64,000 nucleotides of DNA from positions 1 through 64,000 of the forward strand of contig NZ_JAICYI010000002.1 of NCBI RefSeq assembly GCF_025934275.1. The letters are read 5' to 3'. A model generated the notes under the pieces. The model was not told where the DNA came from. It ran no database searches and worked only from the letters and a program-made list of their open reading frames with translations. Positions 31,180-40,629 of the stretch are shown here, one piece after another; the stretch's first letter is position 1, and each line of letters opens with the position of its first letter. The stretch is from Phenylobacterium sp. Its GTDB lineage: Bacteria; Pseudomonadota; Alphaproteobacteria; Caulobacterales; Caulobacteraceae. The translations under genes and the position numbers were made by a program.

Positions 31180-31857
31180 ATGCAGCTCGCCAAGCCGAGG
31201 GTCGACATCGGGCTTTCCACAAATCATCTCGAACCCATGCTGGCGTTCTGGCAAGGGGAGGCGGGGCTCGCCTTCGACCACCTGCTCCCGATCCGCAAGG
31301 GTCAGGACCAGCACCGCCACGACGCCAACGGCAGCGTTGTGAAGATCAACCACGTCGCCGAGCCGATCCCCGACGCGCCGCCCTCCGGCTATCGCGAGCT
31401 GATCGTCGCGCGTGAGGGCGTGGCCGCGCCGCGCCACCTGAAGGACCCGGAAGGGAACCGCATATCCCTCGTTCCGCGGGGCCACGACGGCGTCAGCCAG
31501 ATCGGCATCCGCCTCGCCGTGCGTGACCTCGAGGCCCATCGCCGCTTCTACCGCGAGGCGCTCGGGCTGCCGGAGGAGGCGCCCGGCCGCTTCCGCGCCG
31601 GCGAGAGCCTTATCCTGCTCGAACAGGACCCTGATGCGCCCGCCGACGCGCAGATGCGCGGTCCCGGCTGGCGCTACATCACCTTCCAGGTCTTCAAGGT
31701 CGACGAGGAGCACGCCAAGGTGCTGGCCCATGGCGGCCGCGAAGCGATGGCGCCGGTGACGCTCGGGACGACGGCCCGCATCTCCATGGTCCGCGATCCC
31801 GACGGCAACTGGATCGAGCTCTCGCAGAGGGCTTCCATCGTGGGCTCGCTGGAGTAG
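31180..31857 (+). CDS. VOC-family (glyoxalase/bleomycin-resistance fold) protein, two modules
   Basis: 225 residues, two betaalphabetabetabeta modules. Module 1: 'IGLSTNHLEPMLAFWQGEAG' to 'HLKDPEGNRISLVPR'; module 2: 'IGIRLAVRDLEAHRRFYREA' to 'MVRDPDGNWIELSQR'. Metal residues at module edges are partly kept (Glu in NWIEL, His in the first). Substrate unknown. The ATG at 31180 has GGGAGGG eight bases upstream. Together with the patatin and sulfotransferase genes it forms a rightward run. Confidence 0.82.
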   Translation: MQLAKPRVDIGLSTNHLEPMLAFWQGEAGLAFDHLLPIRKGQDQHRHDANGSVVKINHVAEPIPDAPPSGYRELIVAREGVAAPRHLKDPEGNRISLVPRGHDGVSQIGIRLAVRDLEAHRRFYREALGLPEEAPGRFRAGESLILLEQDPDAPADAQMRGPGWRYITFQVFKVDEEHAKVLAHGGREAMAPVTLGTTARISMVRDPDGNWIELSQRASIVGSLE

Positions 31858-31887
31858 CGTCGCCCGCACGGTCTGGGAGGTGAAGCC

Positions 31888-32781
31888 ATGTCACGCGCGC
31901 TGGTTCTGGGCGGCGGCGGTCCGGTGGGGATCGCCTGGGAGTGCGGACTCATCGCAGGCTTCGCCCGCGCCGGCGTCGATCTCGGCCGCGCCGACTTCAC
32001 CCTCGGCACCTCGGCGGGCTCCTTCGTCGGCGCACGGCTAGCCCTGGGCGCCGAGGCCGCGAGCCTCGCCGATCCGATCCTCGCCGAGGGCGAGCGGGCG
32101 GCCAGCGCGCCGCGCGCAAGGGGTGCCGAGCGGCGGCCGGCGGACCTCACCTTCCTGATGCAGAAGATGGCCGAGGCGCAGGGCTCGCTGCGCAATCCCG
32201 CCGAGGTCCGCGCCGAGATCGGCCAGTGGGCGCTCGCCGCCGACACCATGGCCGAGGACGACTTCATCGCCAGCTTCGGCCGCTCCTTCGCCAGCCTGCC
32301 GGCGGACTGTTGGCCCGAGCGCGGCTACGCCTGCACGGCGGTCGACGCGGAGAGCGGCGCCTTCCAGCTCTGGACCAAGGAGTCCGGCGTGGGCGTCACC
32401 CGCGCGGTGGCCTCCAGCTGCTCGGTGCCCGGGGTCTATCCGCCGGTCAGCATCGAGGGCCGCCGCTACATCGACGGCGGCATGCGCTCCGGAACCAACG
32501 CGGACCTGGCGACGGGCCATGACCTCGTGGTGCTCGTCGCGGTACGGACGGCCGCCGCCGCCGCCGGCGGCGCCGCCGAGCGCATCGCGGCGCGCCTCGA
32601 CGAGGAGATCCGCACCCTCAAGGAAGGCGGCTCGGAGGTGGTGGTGATCGGGCCCGACGAGGCGAGCCAGCAGGCGTTCGGCGCCAACCTGATGGACTTC
32701 CGCCGCCGTCCCGGGGCCGCCAAGGCCGGCATGGCGCAGGGCGCGGCCGAAGCGGAGCGCCTGCGCGCCCTCTGGACGTAG
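31888..32781 (+). CDS. patatin-like phospholipase
   Basis: 297 residues. 'RALVLGGGGPVGIAWECGLI' (oxyanion GGGGPVG), nucleophile elbow 'FTLGTSAGSFVGARLALG' (GTSAG), and the Asp of the dyad in 'YIDGGMRSGTNADLA' (DGG). No signal peptide, so probably a cytoplasmic or membrane-associated lipid acyl hydrolase. ATG at 31888 with GGGAGG nine bases upstream. 15 bases separate it from the sulfotransferase start. Confidence 0.9.
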   Translation: MSRALVLGGGGPVGIAWECGLIAGFARAGVDLGRADFTLGTSAGSFVGARLALGAEAASLADPILAEGERAASAPRARGAERRPADLTFLMQKMAEAQGSLRNPAEVRAEIGQWALAADTMAEDDFIASFGRSFASLPADCWPERGYACTAVDAESGAFQLWTKESGVGVTRAVASSCSVPGVYPPVSIEGRRYIDGGMRSGTNADLATGHDLVVLVAVRTAAAAAGGAAERIAARLDEEIRTLKEGGSEVVVIGPDEASQQAFGANLMDFRRRPGAAKAGMAQGAAEAERLRALWT

Positions 32782-32796
32782 GCCGGATCTCCACGC

Positions 32797-33636
32797 GTGA
32801 CCGTCTTCTTCGTCTGCGGCGCGCCGAAGTCGGGCACCACCTGGCTGCAGCGCCTGCTCGATGCGCACCCTCAGGTCGCCTGCGCCGGCGAAGGCCACTT
32901 CATCGAACGCTTCACGGCCCCGCTCTCGCAGCTCGTCAGCAGCTACAACCGCCAGATGCTCCTCGAGGTCGAGGAGGTCTATGAGGGCCGCCCGGCCTAT
33001 GGGCCCGTGAACCAGGCCGAGTTCGACGAAGTCGCCCGCACCTTCATTTTGAACCGCATGATGTCGCGCCGGGCGGGGCCGGAGGTCCGCTGGATCGGCG
33101 ACAAGACCCCGCGCTACACGCACTATCTGCCGCAGCTCCACCGGCTGTTTCCCGCCGCCAGGATCATCCACATCGTGCGCGATCCGCGCGACGTCGCCGT
33201 CTCGCGCATGGCGCATTCGAAGCGCGCCGGCGCGCCGGACGCGCTCACCCCCGGGACCGAGCCCTACTGGGCGACCGTCAAGGACGCCGTGCAGTTGTGG
33301 AACGAGGCGGTGAGGGACGTGGACGCCTTCGCCGCGGCGCATCCCCGTCTGGTCCACGAGCTCCGCTATTGCGACCTGCAGGCCGACCCGGCGGCCGAGA
33401 CCGCCCGGCTGTTCGGCTTCCTGGGCGTCGATACCGGCGCGCCGCTGCTGGAGCGCGTCGTGGCCGCCGCCTCGTTCGAGGCGCTGAGCGGCCGGCGCCC
33501 CGGCGAGGAGGATCCGGACTCGTTCCTGCGCAAGGGCGTGTCCGGCGACTGGAAGACCCAGCTCGATCCGCCGACCGCCCAGCTCGTCCTCGCGGCCTGC
33601 GGCGAGCTCATGCGCGCCAAGGGCTTCGCCGGCTAG
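32797..33636 (+). CDS. sulfotransferase
   Basis: 279 residues. 5'-phosphosulfate loop 'FFVCGAPKSGTTWLQRLLDA' at the N-terminus, 'WIGDKTPRYTHYLPQLHRLF', and the 3'-phosphate motif 'IIHIVRDPRDVAVSRMAHS'. It transfers sulfate from PAPS to an acceptor I cannot name. The product PAP is the substrate of CysQ-type phosphatases (a candidate is at 2.7 kb). Start is GTG at 32797. Converges with the DegT aminotransferase gene with no gap (33636/33637). Confidence 0.9.
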   Translation: MTVFFVCGAPKSGTTWLQRLLDAHPQVACAGEGHFIERFTAPLSQLVSSYNRQMLLEVEEVYEGRPAYGPVNQAEFDEVARTFILNRMMSRRAGPEVRWIGDKTPRYTHYLPQLHRLFPAARIIHIVRDPRDVAVSRMAHSKRAGAPDALTPGTEPYWATVKDAVQLWNEAVRDVDAFAAAHPRLVHELRYCDLQADPAAETARLFGFLGVDTGAPLLERVVAAASFEALSGRRPGEEDPDSFLRKGVSGDWKTQLDPPTAQLVLAACGELMRAKGFAG

Positions 33637-34803
33637 CTACCGGTTCTTCTTCACGTACGCGCGCACGGCGGCGATGATCTGGTCCTGGTCGTGCGGCTCC
33701 AGATAGGCGTGCATCGGCAGGCTGATCACGCGGCCCGCCTTGGCCTCGGTCACCGGCAGGCCGTGCGGCGCCGTCGGATAGCCGGAATAGACGCCCTGCA
33801 TGTGGATCGGGATCGGATAGTAGACGGCGGTCGGGACGCCCTGTTCGCGTAAGCTCGCGGCCAGGCCGTCGCGGGCCCCAAGCTCGATCGTGTACTGCGC
33901 CCAGACCGAGACCCCGCCCTCGATCACCTTGGGCGTCGTGACGAGGTCGCCCAGGCCCGCCGCATAACGCTCCGCCACGCGGTTACGGGCCGCGATCTCG
34001 TCGGCGAAGATGCCGAGCTTCTGCAACAGGACTGCGGCCTGCAGGGTGTCCATCCGCGCGTTCAGGCCGATGCGCAGGTTCAGGTACTTGGGGTCGTGCT
34101 CGAAAGTGCGCCCCTCGAGGTCGGACTTCACCGCCTGGCCGTGCACGCGCAGGCTGACCAACAGGTCGTGCAGGCGCGCGTCGTTGCACAGCACAGCCCC
34201 GCCGTCGCCGTAGCAGCCCAGCGGCTTGGCGGGGAAGAAGGAGGTGGTGGCCACGTCCGCCCAGCGGATCGGATGCTGGCCGGCCAGCGTGCAGCCGAAG
34301 CCCTGGGCGGAATCGGCGATCAGCTTCAGGCCGTGCTTCTGCGCCACCCGGGCGATCGCCGGATAGTCGGCGGGCTGGCCGAACAGGTCGACGGCGATCA
34401 CCGCCCTGGGCCTGAGCTTGCCCTCGCGCTTCACGCCCTCGATCGCAAACTGCAGGCTCTCGGGGTCGAGGTTGTACGTCTCCGGATCGATGTCGACGAA
34501 CACCGGCGAGGCGCCGACCAGCGGCATGACCTCGGCCGTCGCGGCGAAGGTGAACGAGGGGCAGAAGACCGCATCGCCTGGTCCGATCCCCCAGGCCATC
34601 AACGGCAGGATCAACGCCTCGGTGCCGGAGCCGCAGGCCAGGGCATGCTCTGCCTGCCCGAACGCCGCCAGGGCCGTCTCCAGCTCGGCGATCTCCGGAC
34701 CCATGACGTAGGCGCCGGAGCGGACCACCTTCAGGATCGCGTCCTCCAGCGGCTGGCCGAGGCGGCGGCGCTGGGCCTGCAGGTCGATGAACGGAATCGG
34801 CAT
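33637..34803 (-). CDS. DegT/DnrJ/EryC1/StrS family PLP aminotransferase
   Basis: 388 residues. 'FIDLQAQRRRLGQPLEDAIL', 'ALACGSGTEALILPLMAWGI', 'VFVDIDPETYNLDPESLQ', PLP-Lys in 'TTSFFPAKPLGCYGDGGAVL', and C-terminal 'PTAVYYPIPIHMQGVY'. Such enzymes aminate nucleotide-linked keto sugars for surface polysaccharides (WbpE/PerB/FdtB-like). The next steps are not encoded here, so this is an isolated sugar gene; it pairs by position only with the sulfotransferase. ATG at 34803. Confidence 0.9.
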   Translation of the reverse strand: MPIPFIDLQAQRRRLGQPLEDAILKVVRSGAYVMGPEIAELETALAAFGQAEHALACGSGTEALILPLMAWGIGPGDAVFCPSFTFAATAEVMPLVGASPVFVDIDPETYNLDPESLQFAIEGVKREGKLRPRAVIAVDLFGQPADYPAIARVAQKHGLKLIADSAQGFGCTLAGQHPIRWADVATTSFFPAKPLGCYGDGGAVLCNDARLHDLLVSLRVHGQAVKSDLEGRTFEHDPKYLNLRIGLNARMDTLQAAVLLQKLGIFADEIAARNRVAERYAAGLGDLVTTPKVIEGGVSVWAQYTIELGARDGLAASLREQGVPTAVYYPIPIHMQGVYSGYPTAPHGLPVTEAKAGRVISLPMHAYLEPHDQDQIIAAVRAYVKKNR

Positions 34804-34957
34804 GGGTCCTCGGTTCGCGCCCCCCGCGGGAGAATCGGTTGCGCCGCTCTTCGCATGCTCGCTGCGGTCGCGCCAAACACGCTTGTTTTCGAATGATTTC
34901 GGGCTAGCGTCGTTCGCGGAACGGCGCCCATCGGACGCCAGGGAAGGGGGAATTCCC

Positions 34958-35737
34958 ATGGTCGCAACGACCTTGAACCAGGCGCAGGCGCGCACGGGCT
35001 ACTTCTACTTCTGGATAGCCGTGGGTTGTGCGCTGTTCGCCTGGGGCGCCTTCGCAACCACCTACTGGACCCAGCTCGCGGCCGGCACCTTCGTCGGCGG
35101 CTTTCCACTGATGCACCTGCACGCCGGGCTGTTCTTCAGCTGGACCGTGTTCTTCATGTGGCAGACCTGGCAGGCGCGGAACGGCCGCCTCGAGCACCAC
35201 CGCGCCTGGGGCGTGGCCGGGGTCTCGCTCGCGACCGCCATGCTGGTCATCGGGCTGGCGCTGGCGATCCATTCGGTCAGAGACTTTCAGGCGCAGGGTT
35301 ACGGCGATCGCGCCCGCAGCTTCTTCATCCTGCCGTTCACCGGCATCGGGCTGTTCGCGCTGTTCTTCGTCGCGGCGGTGGCGAACGTCGCCCGGCCGGA
35401 CTGGCACAAGCGGCTGATGGTGACGGCGACGGTTTCGCTGCTGGCGGCGGCGGCCGGACGGGTGGGCTTCCTGCTCGCCACCGGCGGCGGCGGGCCGGGA
35501 ATGCGGCCCGGCACCGTCGCCCCGCCGCCGCAGTTCGCGGGCTTCCAGGGCTCGCTGATGATCAGCCTCTTCCTGGTGGCGGGCGCGATCTACGACTGGC
35601 GCACGCGCGGCCGGCCGCACCCGGCCTACCTGATCGGGCTCGCGACCATTGTGGGCGTCGGCTACCTGGGCTCGGTCATCTCGGTGACGCCGCCCTGGCT
35701 GCACTTCGTCGACGGCTGGCTGGCCCTCGGAAGCTAG
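34958..35737 (+). CDS. multi-pass membrane protein, 259 aa
   Basis: About seven hydrophobic segments: roughly 14-34, 47-70 ('PLMHLHAGLFFSWTVFFMW'), 84-105, 124-148, 157-175, 195-215 and 225-245. Conserved-looking His residues (PLMHLHAG, RLEHHRAWG, DWHKRLM) at membrane faces suggest a haem- or metal-binding membrane protein, but I do not recognise the family. ATG at 34958 preceded by GGGAAGGGGG. Gap 34804-34957 upstream holds no clear element. Confidence 0.75.
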   Translation: MVATTLNQAQARTGYFYFWIAVGCALFAWGAFATTYWTQLAAGTFVGGFPLMHLHAGLFFSWTVFFMWQTWQARNGRLEHHRAWGVAGVSLATAMLVIGLALAIHSVRDFQAQGYGDRARSFFILPFTGIGLFALFFVAAVANVARPDWHKRLMVTATVSLLAAAAGRVGFLLATGGGGPGMRPGTVAPPPQFAGFQGSLMISLFLVAGAIYDWRTRGRPHPAYLIGLATIVGVGYLGSVISVTPPWLHFVDGWLALGS

Positions 35738-35794
35738 CGCCGCGGCTCCGGGCCAGGAAATGGTCCATGCCGTCTCCGGCGCCCGCCGCGAAGC

Positions 35795-37378
35795 CTAGAT
35801 CTGCCGCGCGCGGCCCTCCCAGTAGGGCGCGCGCACCTTGTTGCGCTGGATCTTGCCGGCCTCCGAGCGGGGCAGGTCGGCGACGAAGTCGATCTTCTTC
35901 GGCGCCTTGAAGCCCGGCAGATTGGCGCGGGCGAAGGCCAGGATCTCCTCGGCGAGTTCCGCCGAGGGGGCATAGCCCTCCTTCAGCAGGATCACCGCGC
36001 GGACCTGCTCGCCCCACTGGTCGTCGGGGACCCCGACCGTCGAGGAGTCGGCCACCGCCTCGTGCTTGATGAGCTCGTTGTCGATCTCCTGCGGGTAGAT
36101 GTTCACCCCGCCGGAGATGATCGTCTCGGCGTCGCGGCCGGTGAGGAACAGATAGTCCTCCTCATCGTAGTAGCCCACGTCGCCGAGGGTGAAGTAGTCG
36201 CCCACCCGGCTCTTCTGGGTCTTGGCCTCGTCCTTGAAGTAGACGAAGCCGCCGCCCGGCGGCAGTTGGTGGTAGATCTTGCCTGGGACGCCCGGCGGGC
36301 ACTCGGCGCCTTCGTCGTCGAGGATCTTCGAGCCCAGCATGACCGGCCGCTTGCCGACCGAGCCCGGCTTCTTCAGCCACTCGTGGCTGTCGATCGTGAA
36401 GCCGGCGCCGCCTTCCGAGCCTGCGTAGTACTCTGTGATGATCGGGCCGAACCATTCGATCATGGCCAGCTTCACCTCGGGCGGACAGGGCGCCGCGCCG
36501 TGGATGATGAACTTCACGTGGCCGACGTCGTACTTCGCCTTCACCTCGTCCGGCAGCGCCAGCAGCCGCTGGAACATGATCGGCACCAGGTGCATGTGGG
36601 TGACGCGCTTCTCGGCGATGGTGCGCAGCGTGGCTTCGCTGTCCCACTTGTCCAGGAACACCAGCTGGGCGCCGGTGCTCATCGCCGCGCCGATGTCGAA
36701 CGCCAGCGGGGCGGCATGGTAGGCGGGGCCCGCGCAGAGCTGCACCGAGTGCTCGTCGTAGCCGCGCGCGGCGAACGGGTTGACCATCACCATTGGCGGA
36801 TTGGGCCGGAACACGCCCTTCGGCCGGCCGGTGGTCCCGGATGTGTACATCATCTGGTTGCCCAGCGCCGGCTCCTCGATGTCCGAACCGTCGTGCGTGG
36901 CGAGGGCGGCGTCGTAGTCGGCGAATCCCGGAATCGGCCCGCCGATCGCCACCTTGACGATCAAGTTCGGGCATTGCTCGGCCGCAGGCCCTGCCGCGGC
37001 GATGCGGTCCTCGGCGAACAGGGCCTTGGCCTCGCAGTCATTGACCACGTAGGCGATCTCCTCCGCCGTCAGGTGCCAGTTGACCGGCGTGATGCGCAAT
37101 CCGCTGCGGCGGGTGGCGGCCAGCACCTCCACGAACTCCGCCCGGTTCGAGCAGAGCAGCGCCACCGCGTCGCCCTTCTTCAGCCCCGCCTCGCGCAGCA
37201 GCCGCGCGATGCGGTTGGCGTTTGCGTTCACCTCGACGTAGGAGCGGGTCTTCCCGGACGGGTCGTGGATGTAGGGCTTCTCGCCATGCAGCTCGGCCCA
37301 CACCGACAGCGTCATGCCGGTCGGCGCGGCCGCCGCGAGCCGCTCGTCCAGGGTTTCGCGTTCCTTCAAAGCTTCCAT
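35795..37378 (-). CDS. acyl-CoA synthetase (AMP-binding enzyme)
   Basis: 527 residues, adenylate-forming family. P-loop 'QMMYTSGTTGRPKGVFRPN', A5 'IITEYYAGSEGGAGFTI', A7 'YFTLGDVGYYDEEDYLFLTG', A8 'RDAETIISGGVNIYPQEIDN' and the C-terminal Lys in 'PRSEAGKIQRNKVRAPYW'. It activates a carboxylic acid to its CoA thioester with ATP; fatty or aromatic acid cannot be decided. ATG at 37378 with GGGAGGATTTT upstream. The 279-base region upstream to 37657 (divergent with the protease-like gene) shows no gene. Confidence 0.92.
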   Translation of the reverse strand: MEALKERETLDERLAAAAPTGMTLSVWAELHGEKPYIHDPSGKTRSYVEVNANANRIARLLREAGLKKGDAVALLCSNRAEFVEVLAATRRSGLRITPVNWHLTAEEIAYVVNDCEAKALFAEDRIAAAGPAAEQCPNLIVKVAIGGPIPGFADYDAALATHDGSDIEEPALGNQMMYTSGTTGRPKGVFRPNPPMVMVNPFAARGYDEHSVQLCAGPAYHAAPLAFDIGAAMSTGAQLVFLDKWDSEATLRTIAEKRVTHMHLVPIMFQRLLALPDEVKAKYDVGHVKFIIHGAAPCPPEVKLAMIEWFGPIITEYYAGSEGGAGFTIDSHEWLKKPGSVGKRPVMLGSKILDDEGAECPPGVPGKIYHQLPPGGGFVYFKDEAKTQKSRVGDYFTLGDVGYYDEEDYLFLTGRDAETIISGGVNIYPQEIDNELIKHEAVADSSTVGVPDDQWGEQVRAVILLKEGYAPSAELAEEILAFARANLPGFKAPKKIDFVADLPRSEAGKIQRNKVRAPYWEGRARQI

Positions 37379-37657
37379 CAAAATCCTCCCGCCTACGCTA
37401 CGCGCGGCGCTGAAATTGCGTTTGGGGCGCGCGGACAGGGCGGACGAAATGGTCCGCCTCGCAGGCTCCGCGACCGGGATCGCAACAAAACACGCCGGAA
37501 GCCAGGCGCCAATTCCCTTGCGCCCGAGGCGCGGAGTCTCAGGCCGCCCGTCGGCAAAGCCCGGCCGCAACGCATCCTCCGCCCGGCGGCGGCCGTTTTC
37601 GCCTTGCGCTTGCGCGCGTCGGGCCCAGATTCGGGCGTCGGTTCTGGAGGTCCCCCC

Positions 37658-38638
37658 GTGGCGTTCCCGTTCGACGGCTATGAGGTGGCGGCGCATCTGC
37701 GGCCGTCGCAGGCCGCCTACGGCTTCGACCTCGATCGCGCGCTCTCGGCTGTCGTGGCGCTTGAGGCGCGCACGCCGCAGGACGCCTTCACCGCCGCAAG
37801 TCTCGGCGCCGAGCGTGTCGGCAACGGCGTCGTGATCGGGCCCAACGGCCTGATCGTCACCATCGGCTACCTGATCATGGAGGCCGACGCCGTGGTGCTC
37901 ACGCTCGAGGGCGGCCGCCGCGTCGCGGCCCATGCGCTGGGCTCCGATCCGGTGACCGGCTTTGGGCTGGTGCAGGCGCTGGAGCCGCTGGGCCTGCCGA
38001 CCCTGCGGCTCGGGGATTCGTCAGGACTGCGCGCCGGCAGCCCGGTGATCGTCGCCGGCGCCGGCGGCCGCGCCCATGCGGCGGCGGGCGAGGTGGTCAC
38101 CCGCATGCGCTTCGCGGGCTACTGGGAATACCTGCTGGACGACGCCATCATCACCCAGCCCGGCCATCCCCACTGGAGCGGCGCGGCGCTGATCTCGCCG
38201 GCCGGCGACCTGGTCGGCGTCGGCTCGCTCAGCCTGGAGGGCCAGACCCGCTCCGGCGCGGTCAAGCCGATCAACATGTTCGTGCCCGTCGACCTGTTGC
38301 CGCCGATCCTCGACGACCTGGCGCGCGGCCGCCCCGCCCATCCGGCCAGGCCCTGGCTGGGCGTGCTGGCGCAGGACCTCGATCCGCATGCGGTGGTCGT
38401 GGCGGGCGTCAATCCGCACGGGCCCGCCGCGCGCGCCGAGCTGCGCCGCGGCGACGTCATCCTGGCGGTGGACGGCGAGCCGGTCTCAGATCTCGCCGAC
38501 TTCTACCGCAAGCTCTGGGTGCGGGGCCCGGCCGGCGCGACCATACCCCTGCGCCTGCAGCGCGACGGCGACGTCTTCGACGTGGAGGTCCGCTCGGTCG
38601 ACCGCACGTCGATGCTGAAGAAGCCGCGGATGAACTGA
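37658..38638 (+). CDS. HtrA-like trypsin-fold protein with PDZ domain, catalytic triad broken
   Basis: 326 residues from GTG at 37658 (TGGAGG eight bases upstream). The fold follows DegP/HtrA: 'GNGVVIGPNGLIVTIGYLIM', 'LPTLRLGDSSGLRAGSPVIV', 'DAIITQPGHPHWSGAALIS', then a PDZ domain at about 225-315 ('PWLGVLAQDLDPHAVVVAGV', 'LRRGDVILAVDGEPVSDLAD'). The His of 'TNNHVV' is Tyr, the Asp of 'TDLAVL' is Gly, only the Ser (WSG) remains, so it is probably a non-proteolytic binding protein. No obvious signal peptide. Confidence 0.8.
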   Translation: MAFPFDGYEVAAHLRPSQAAYGFDLDRALSAVVALEARTPQDAFTAASLGAERVGNGVVIGPNGLIVTIGYLIMEADAVVLTLEGGRRVAAHALGSDPVTGFGLVQALEPLGLPTLRLGDSSGLRAGSPVIVAGAGGRAHAAAGEVVTRMRFAGYWEYLLDDAIITQPGHPHWSGAALISPAGDLVGVGSLSLEGQTRSGAVKPINMFVPVDLLPPILDDLARGRPAHPARPWLGVLAQDLDPHAVVVAGVNPHGPAARAELRRGDVILAVDGEPVSDLADFYRKLWVRGPAGATIPLRLQRDGDVFDVEVRSVDRTSMLKKPRMN

Positions 38639-38748
38639 GGGGCCGGGCCGCCGCTCCGCCGGCGCGTGTTTCCGCCCTGACGCAAAATCGCGGGTTGGCC
38701 GCGCTCGTTCGGCGCCTCAGAATGGGGCCGCATAGAGGAAATTATGAG

Positions 38749-40629
38749 ATGAGTGATTCGCCCCACCGGGGGCGGAGTGCGGCGCTGTCTGACCTCCCGA
38801 CGGTGGATGTCTCGGCCATGCCTTCGGTGCTGGCCCGGATCGCCGCCCTGACCTTGAAGTATCGCGCCCGGGTGGCGCTGACGGTGGCGACCTCGCTGGT
38901 CGCGACCATCGCCAGCATGACCCTGCCTCGGCTCTACGGCCACGCCATCGACGATGCGCTGCGGCTCTCGGCCCGCGGGCACGCGGGCGTTGCGCGCCAC
39001 GCGCTGCTGGTCACCGCCGCCCTGGTGATCGCCGCCACGCTCACCCGCGGCGTGCTCACCGCCGCGGCCGGCTACCAGTCGGAATATCTGTCGCAACGGG
39101 TCGCTTACGACCTGCGGCTGAAGTTCTTCCAGCAGCTGCAGCGCCTCTCCTTCGGCTTCCACGATCGCGTCCACTCGGGCGACCTGATCACCCGCGGGAT
39201 GCTGGACCTGGAGGGCACGCGCGCCTTCGTCCAGACCTCGCTGCAGCAGGCGCTGTCGCTGGTCATGCTGATCAGCTTCTCCGCCTACATGATGATCTCC
39301 GCAGACCGGCTGATGGCGGTGCTGGGCCTGGCCTTCGTGCCGATCGCGGGCTTCGCGCTCGCCCGCATGGGGTTCCTGCTGCGGGTCACCTGGCTGCGAG
39401 TGCAGCAGCTGATGTCGATCCTGACGCTGACGATGGAGGAGAACCTCCAGGGGATCCGCGTGGTGCGCGCCTTCGCCGGCAAGAACTTCGAGATGGGCAA
39501 GTTCGACGAGGCCGCCGGCAATGCGCTCGCCTACGCCTTCAAGCGAATCACCCTGCGCTACCGCGGGGTCTCGGCCATGCAGGTGAGCTTCTACGGCTCG
39601 ATGGCGCTGCTCCTGTGGATCGGCGGCGGCAAGGTGGCGGCGGGCCGGATGACCCCCGGTCGGCTGACCGAGTTCCTCGGCTACATGACGCTGCTGCAGG
39701 CGCCGATCCGGCAGGTGGCGATGATCTTCAACTCCATGGCCCGCGCCACCTCCTCCGGCGGGCGGGTGTTCGAGGTGCTGGACCTGAAGCCCGAGATCGC
39801 CGATAGGCCGGAGGCCAAGCCGCTCGCCCCCACCGAGGGCACGCTGCGCTTCGAGCATGTCGACTTCCGCTACGCGCCGACCAGCAAGCCGATCCTCACC
39901 GACCTCAGCTTCGAGGTCCGCGCCGGCAAGACCCTCGGCATCGTGGGTCCGCCGGGCTCCGGCAAGTCGACGCTCGCCAACCTGATCCCGCGCTTCTACG
40001 ACGTGAGCGGCGGGGCGATCACCATCGATGGCGTCGACATCCGCGACGTGACCCTCGCCTCGCTGCGCCAGTACGTCGGCCTGGTCCAGCAGGAGGCTTT
40101 CCTGTTCGACGCCTCGGTCGGCCACAACGTCGCCTACGCCGATCCCTGGGCGGAGGATCAGCGCATCCTGGGCGCCGCCAAGACCGCCCAGATCCACGAG
40201 CACATCTCGGGCCTGCCGGCCGGCTACGAGACCCGCGTCGGCGAACGCGGCGTGGCGCTCTCCGGCGGCCAGCGCCAGCGGATGAGCATCGCCCGCGGCG
40301 TGGTGCCGGAGCCCGGGATCATGATCTTCGACGACTCCACGGCGGCCATCGACGCGGTCACCGAGCGGAAGGTGCGCGACGGCCTCGCCCACGCCACCAG
40401 CATGAAGGCGACGATCATCATCGCTCACCGGCTGTCGTCCCTGATGCATGCCGACGAGATCCTGGTCCTCGACGAGGGCCGCATCGTCGAGCGCGGAACG
40501 CACCCGGAGCTGATCGCCCAGGGCGGCGTCTACGCCGACCTCTACGAGTTGCAGACGCGCTCCGACGCCCGCGCCACCCTGGAGGGCGAGGCCGAGGACG
40601 CCCCCGCCCGGCGGGAGGCCCGCGCGTGA
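38749..40629 (+). CDS. ABC exporter half-transporter, subunit with degenerate ATP site
   Basis: 626 residues: six-helix exporter domain (about 35-320) then an NBD. Walker A 'LGIVGPPGSGKSTLANLIPR', signature 'ALSGGQRQRMSIARG' (canonical), Walker B 'GIMIFDDSTAAIDAVTE' in which the catalytic Glu is Asp. With the next gene it forms a heterodimer resembling BmrCD/TM287-288; the Walker B Asp here and the odd signature of the partner meet in the same non-hydrolysing site. ATG at 38749 with AGAGGA upstream. The last four bases overlap the partner (GTGA). Exported substrate unknown. Confidence 0.9.
   Translation: MSDSPHRGRSAALSDLPTVDVSAMPSVLARIAALTLKYRARVALTVATSLVATIASMTLPRLYGHAIDDALRLSARGHAGVARHALLVTAALVIAATLTRGVLTAAAGYQSEYLSQRVAYDLRLKFFQQLQRLSFGFHDRVHSGDLITRGMLDLEGTRAFVQTSLQQALSLVMLISFSAYMMISADRLMAVLGLAFVPIAGFALARMGFLLRVTWLRVQQLMSILTLTMEENLQGIRVVRAFAGKNFEMGKFDEAAGNALAYAFKRITLRYRGVSAMQVSFYGSMALLLWIGGGKVAAGRMTPGRLTEFLGYMTLLQAPIRQVAMIFNSMARATSSGGRVFEVLDLKPEIADRPEAKPLAPTEGTLRFEHVDFRYAPTSKPILTDLSFEVRAGKTLGIVGPPGSGKSTLANLIPRFYDVSGGAITIDGVDIRDVTLASLRQYVGLVQQEAFLFDASVGHNVAYADPWAEDQRILGAAKTAQIHEHISGLPAGYETRVGERGVALSGGQRQRMSIARGVVPEPGIMIFDDSTAAIDAVTERKVRDGLAHATSMKATIIIAHRLSSLMHADEILVLDEGRIVERGTHPELIAQGGVYADLYELQTRSDARATLEGEAEDAPARREARA

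Noticed and set aside
27881-31222. 1113-codon frame on the minus strand
   Set aside because: Only the first-listed 3' part (27881-28477) is the real phosphatase; upstream it runs out of frame through the SDR, hydrolase and oxidoreductase genes.
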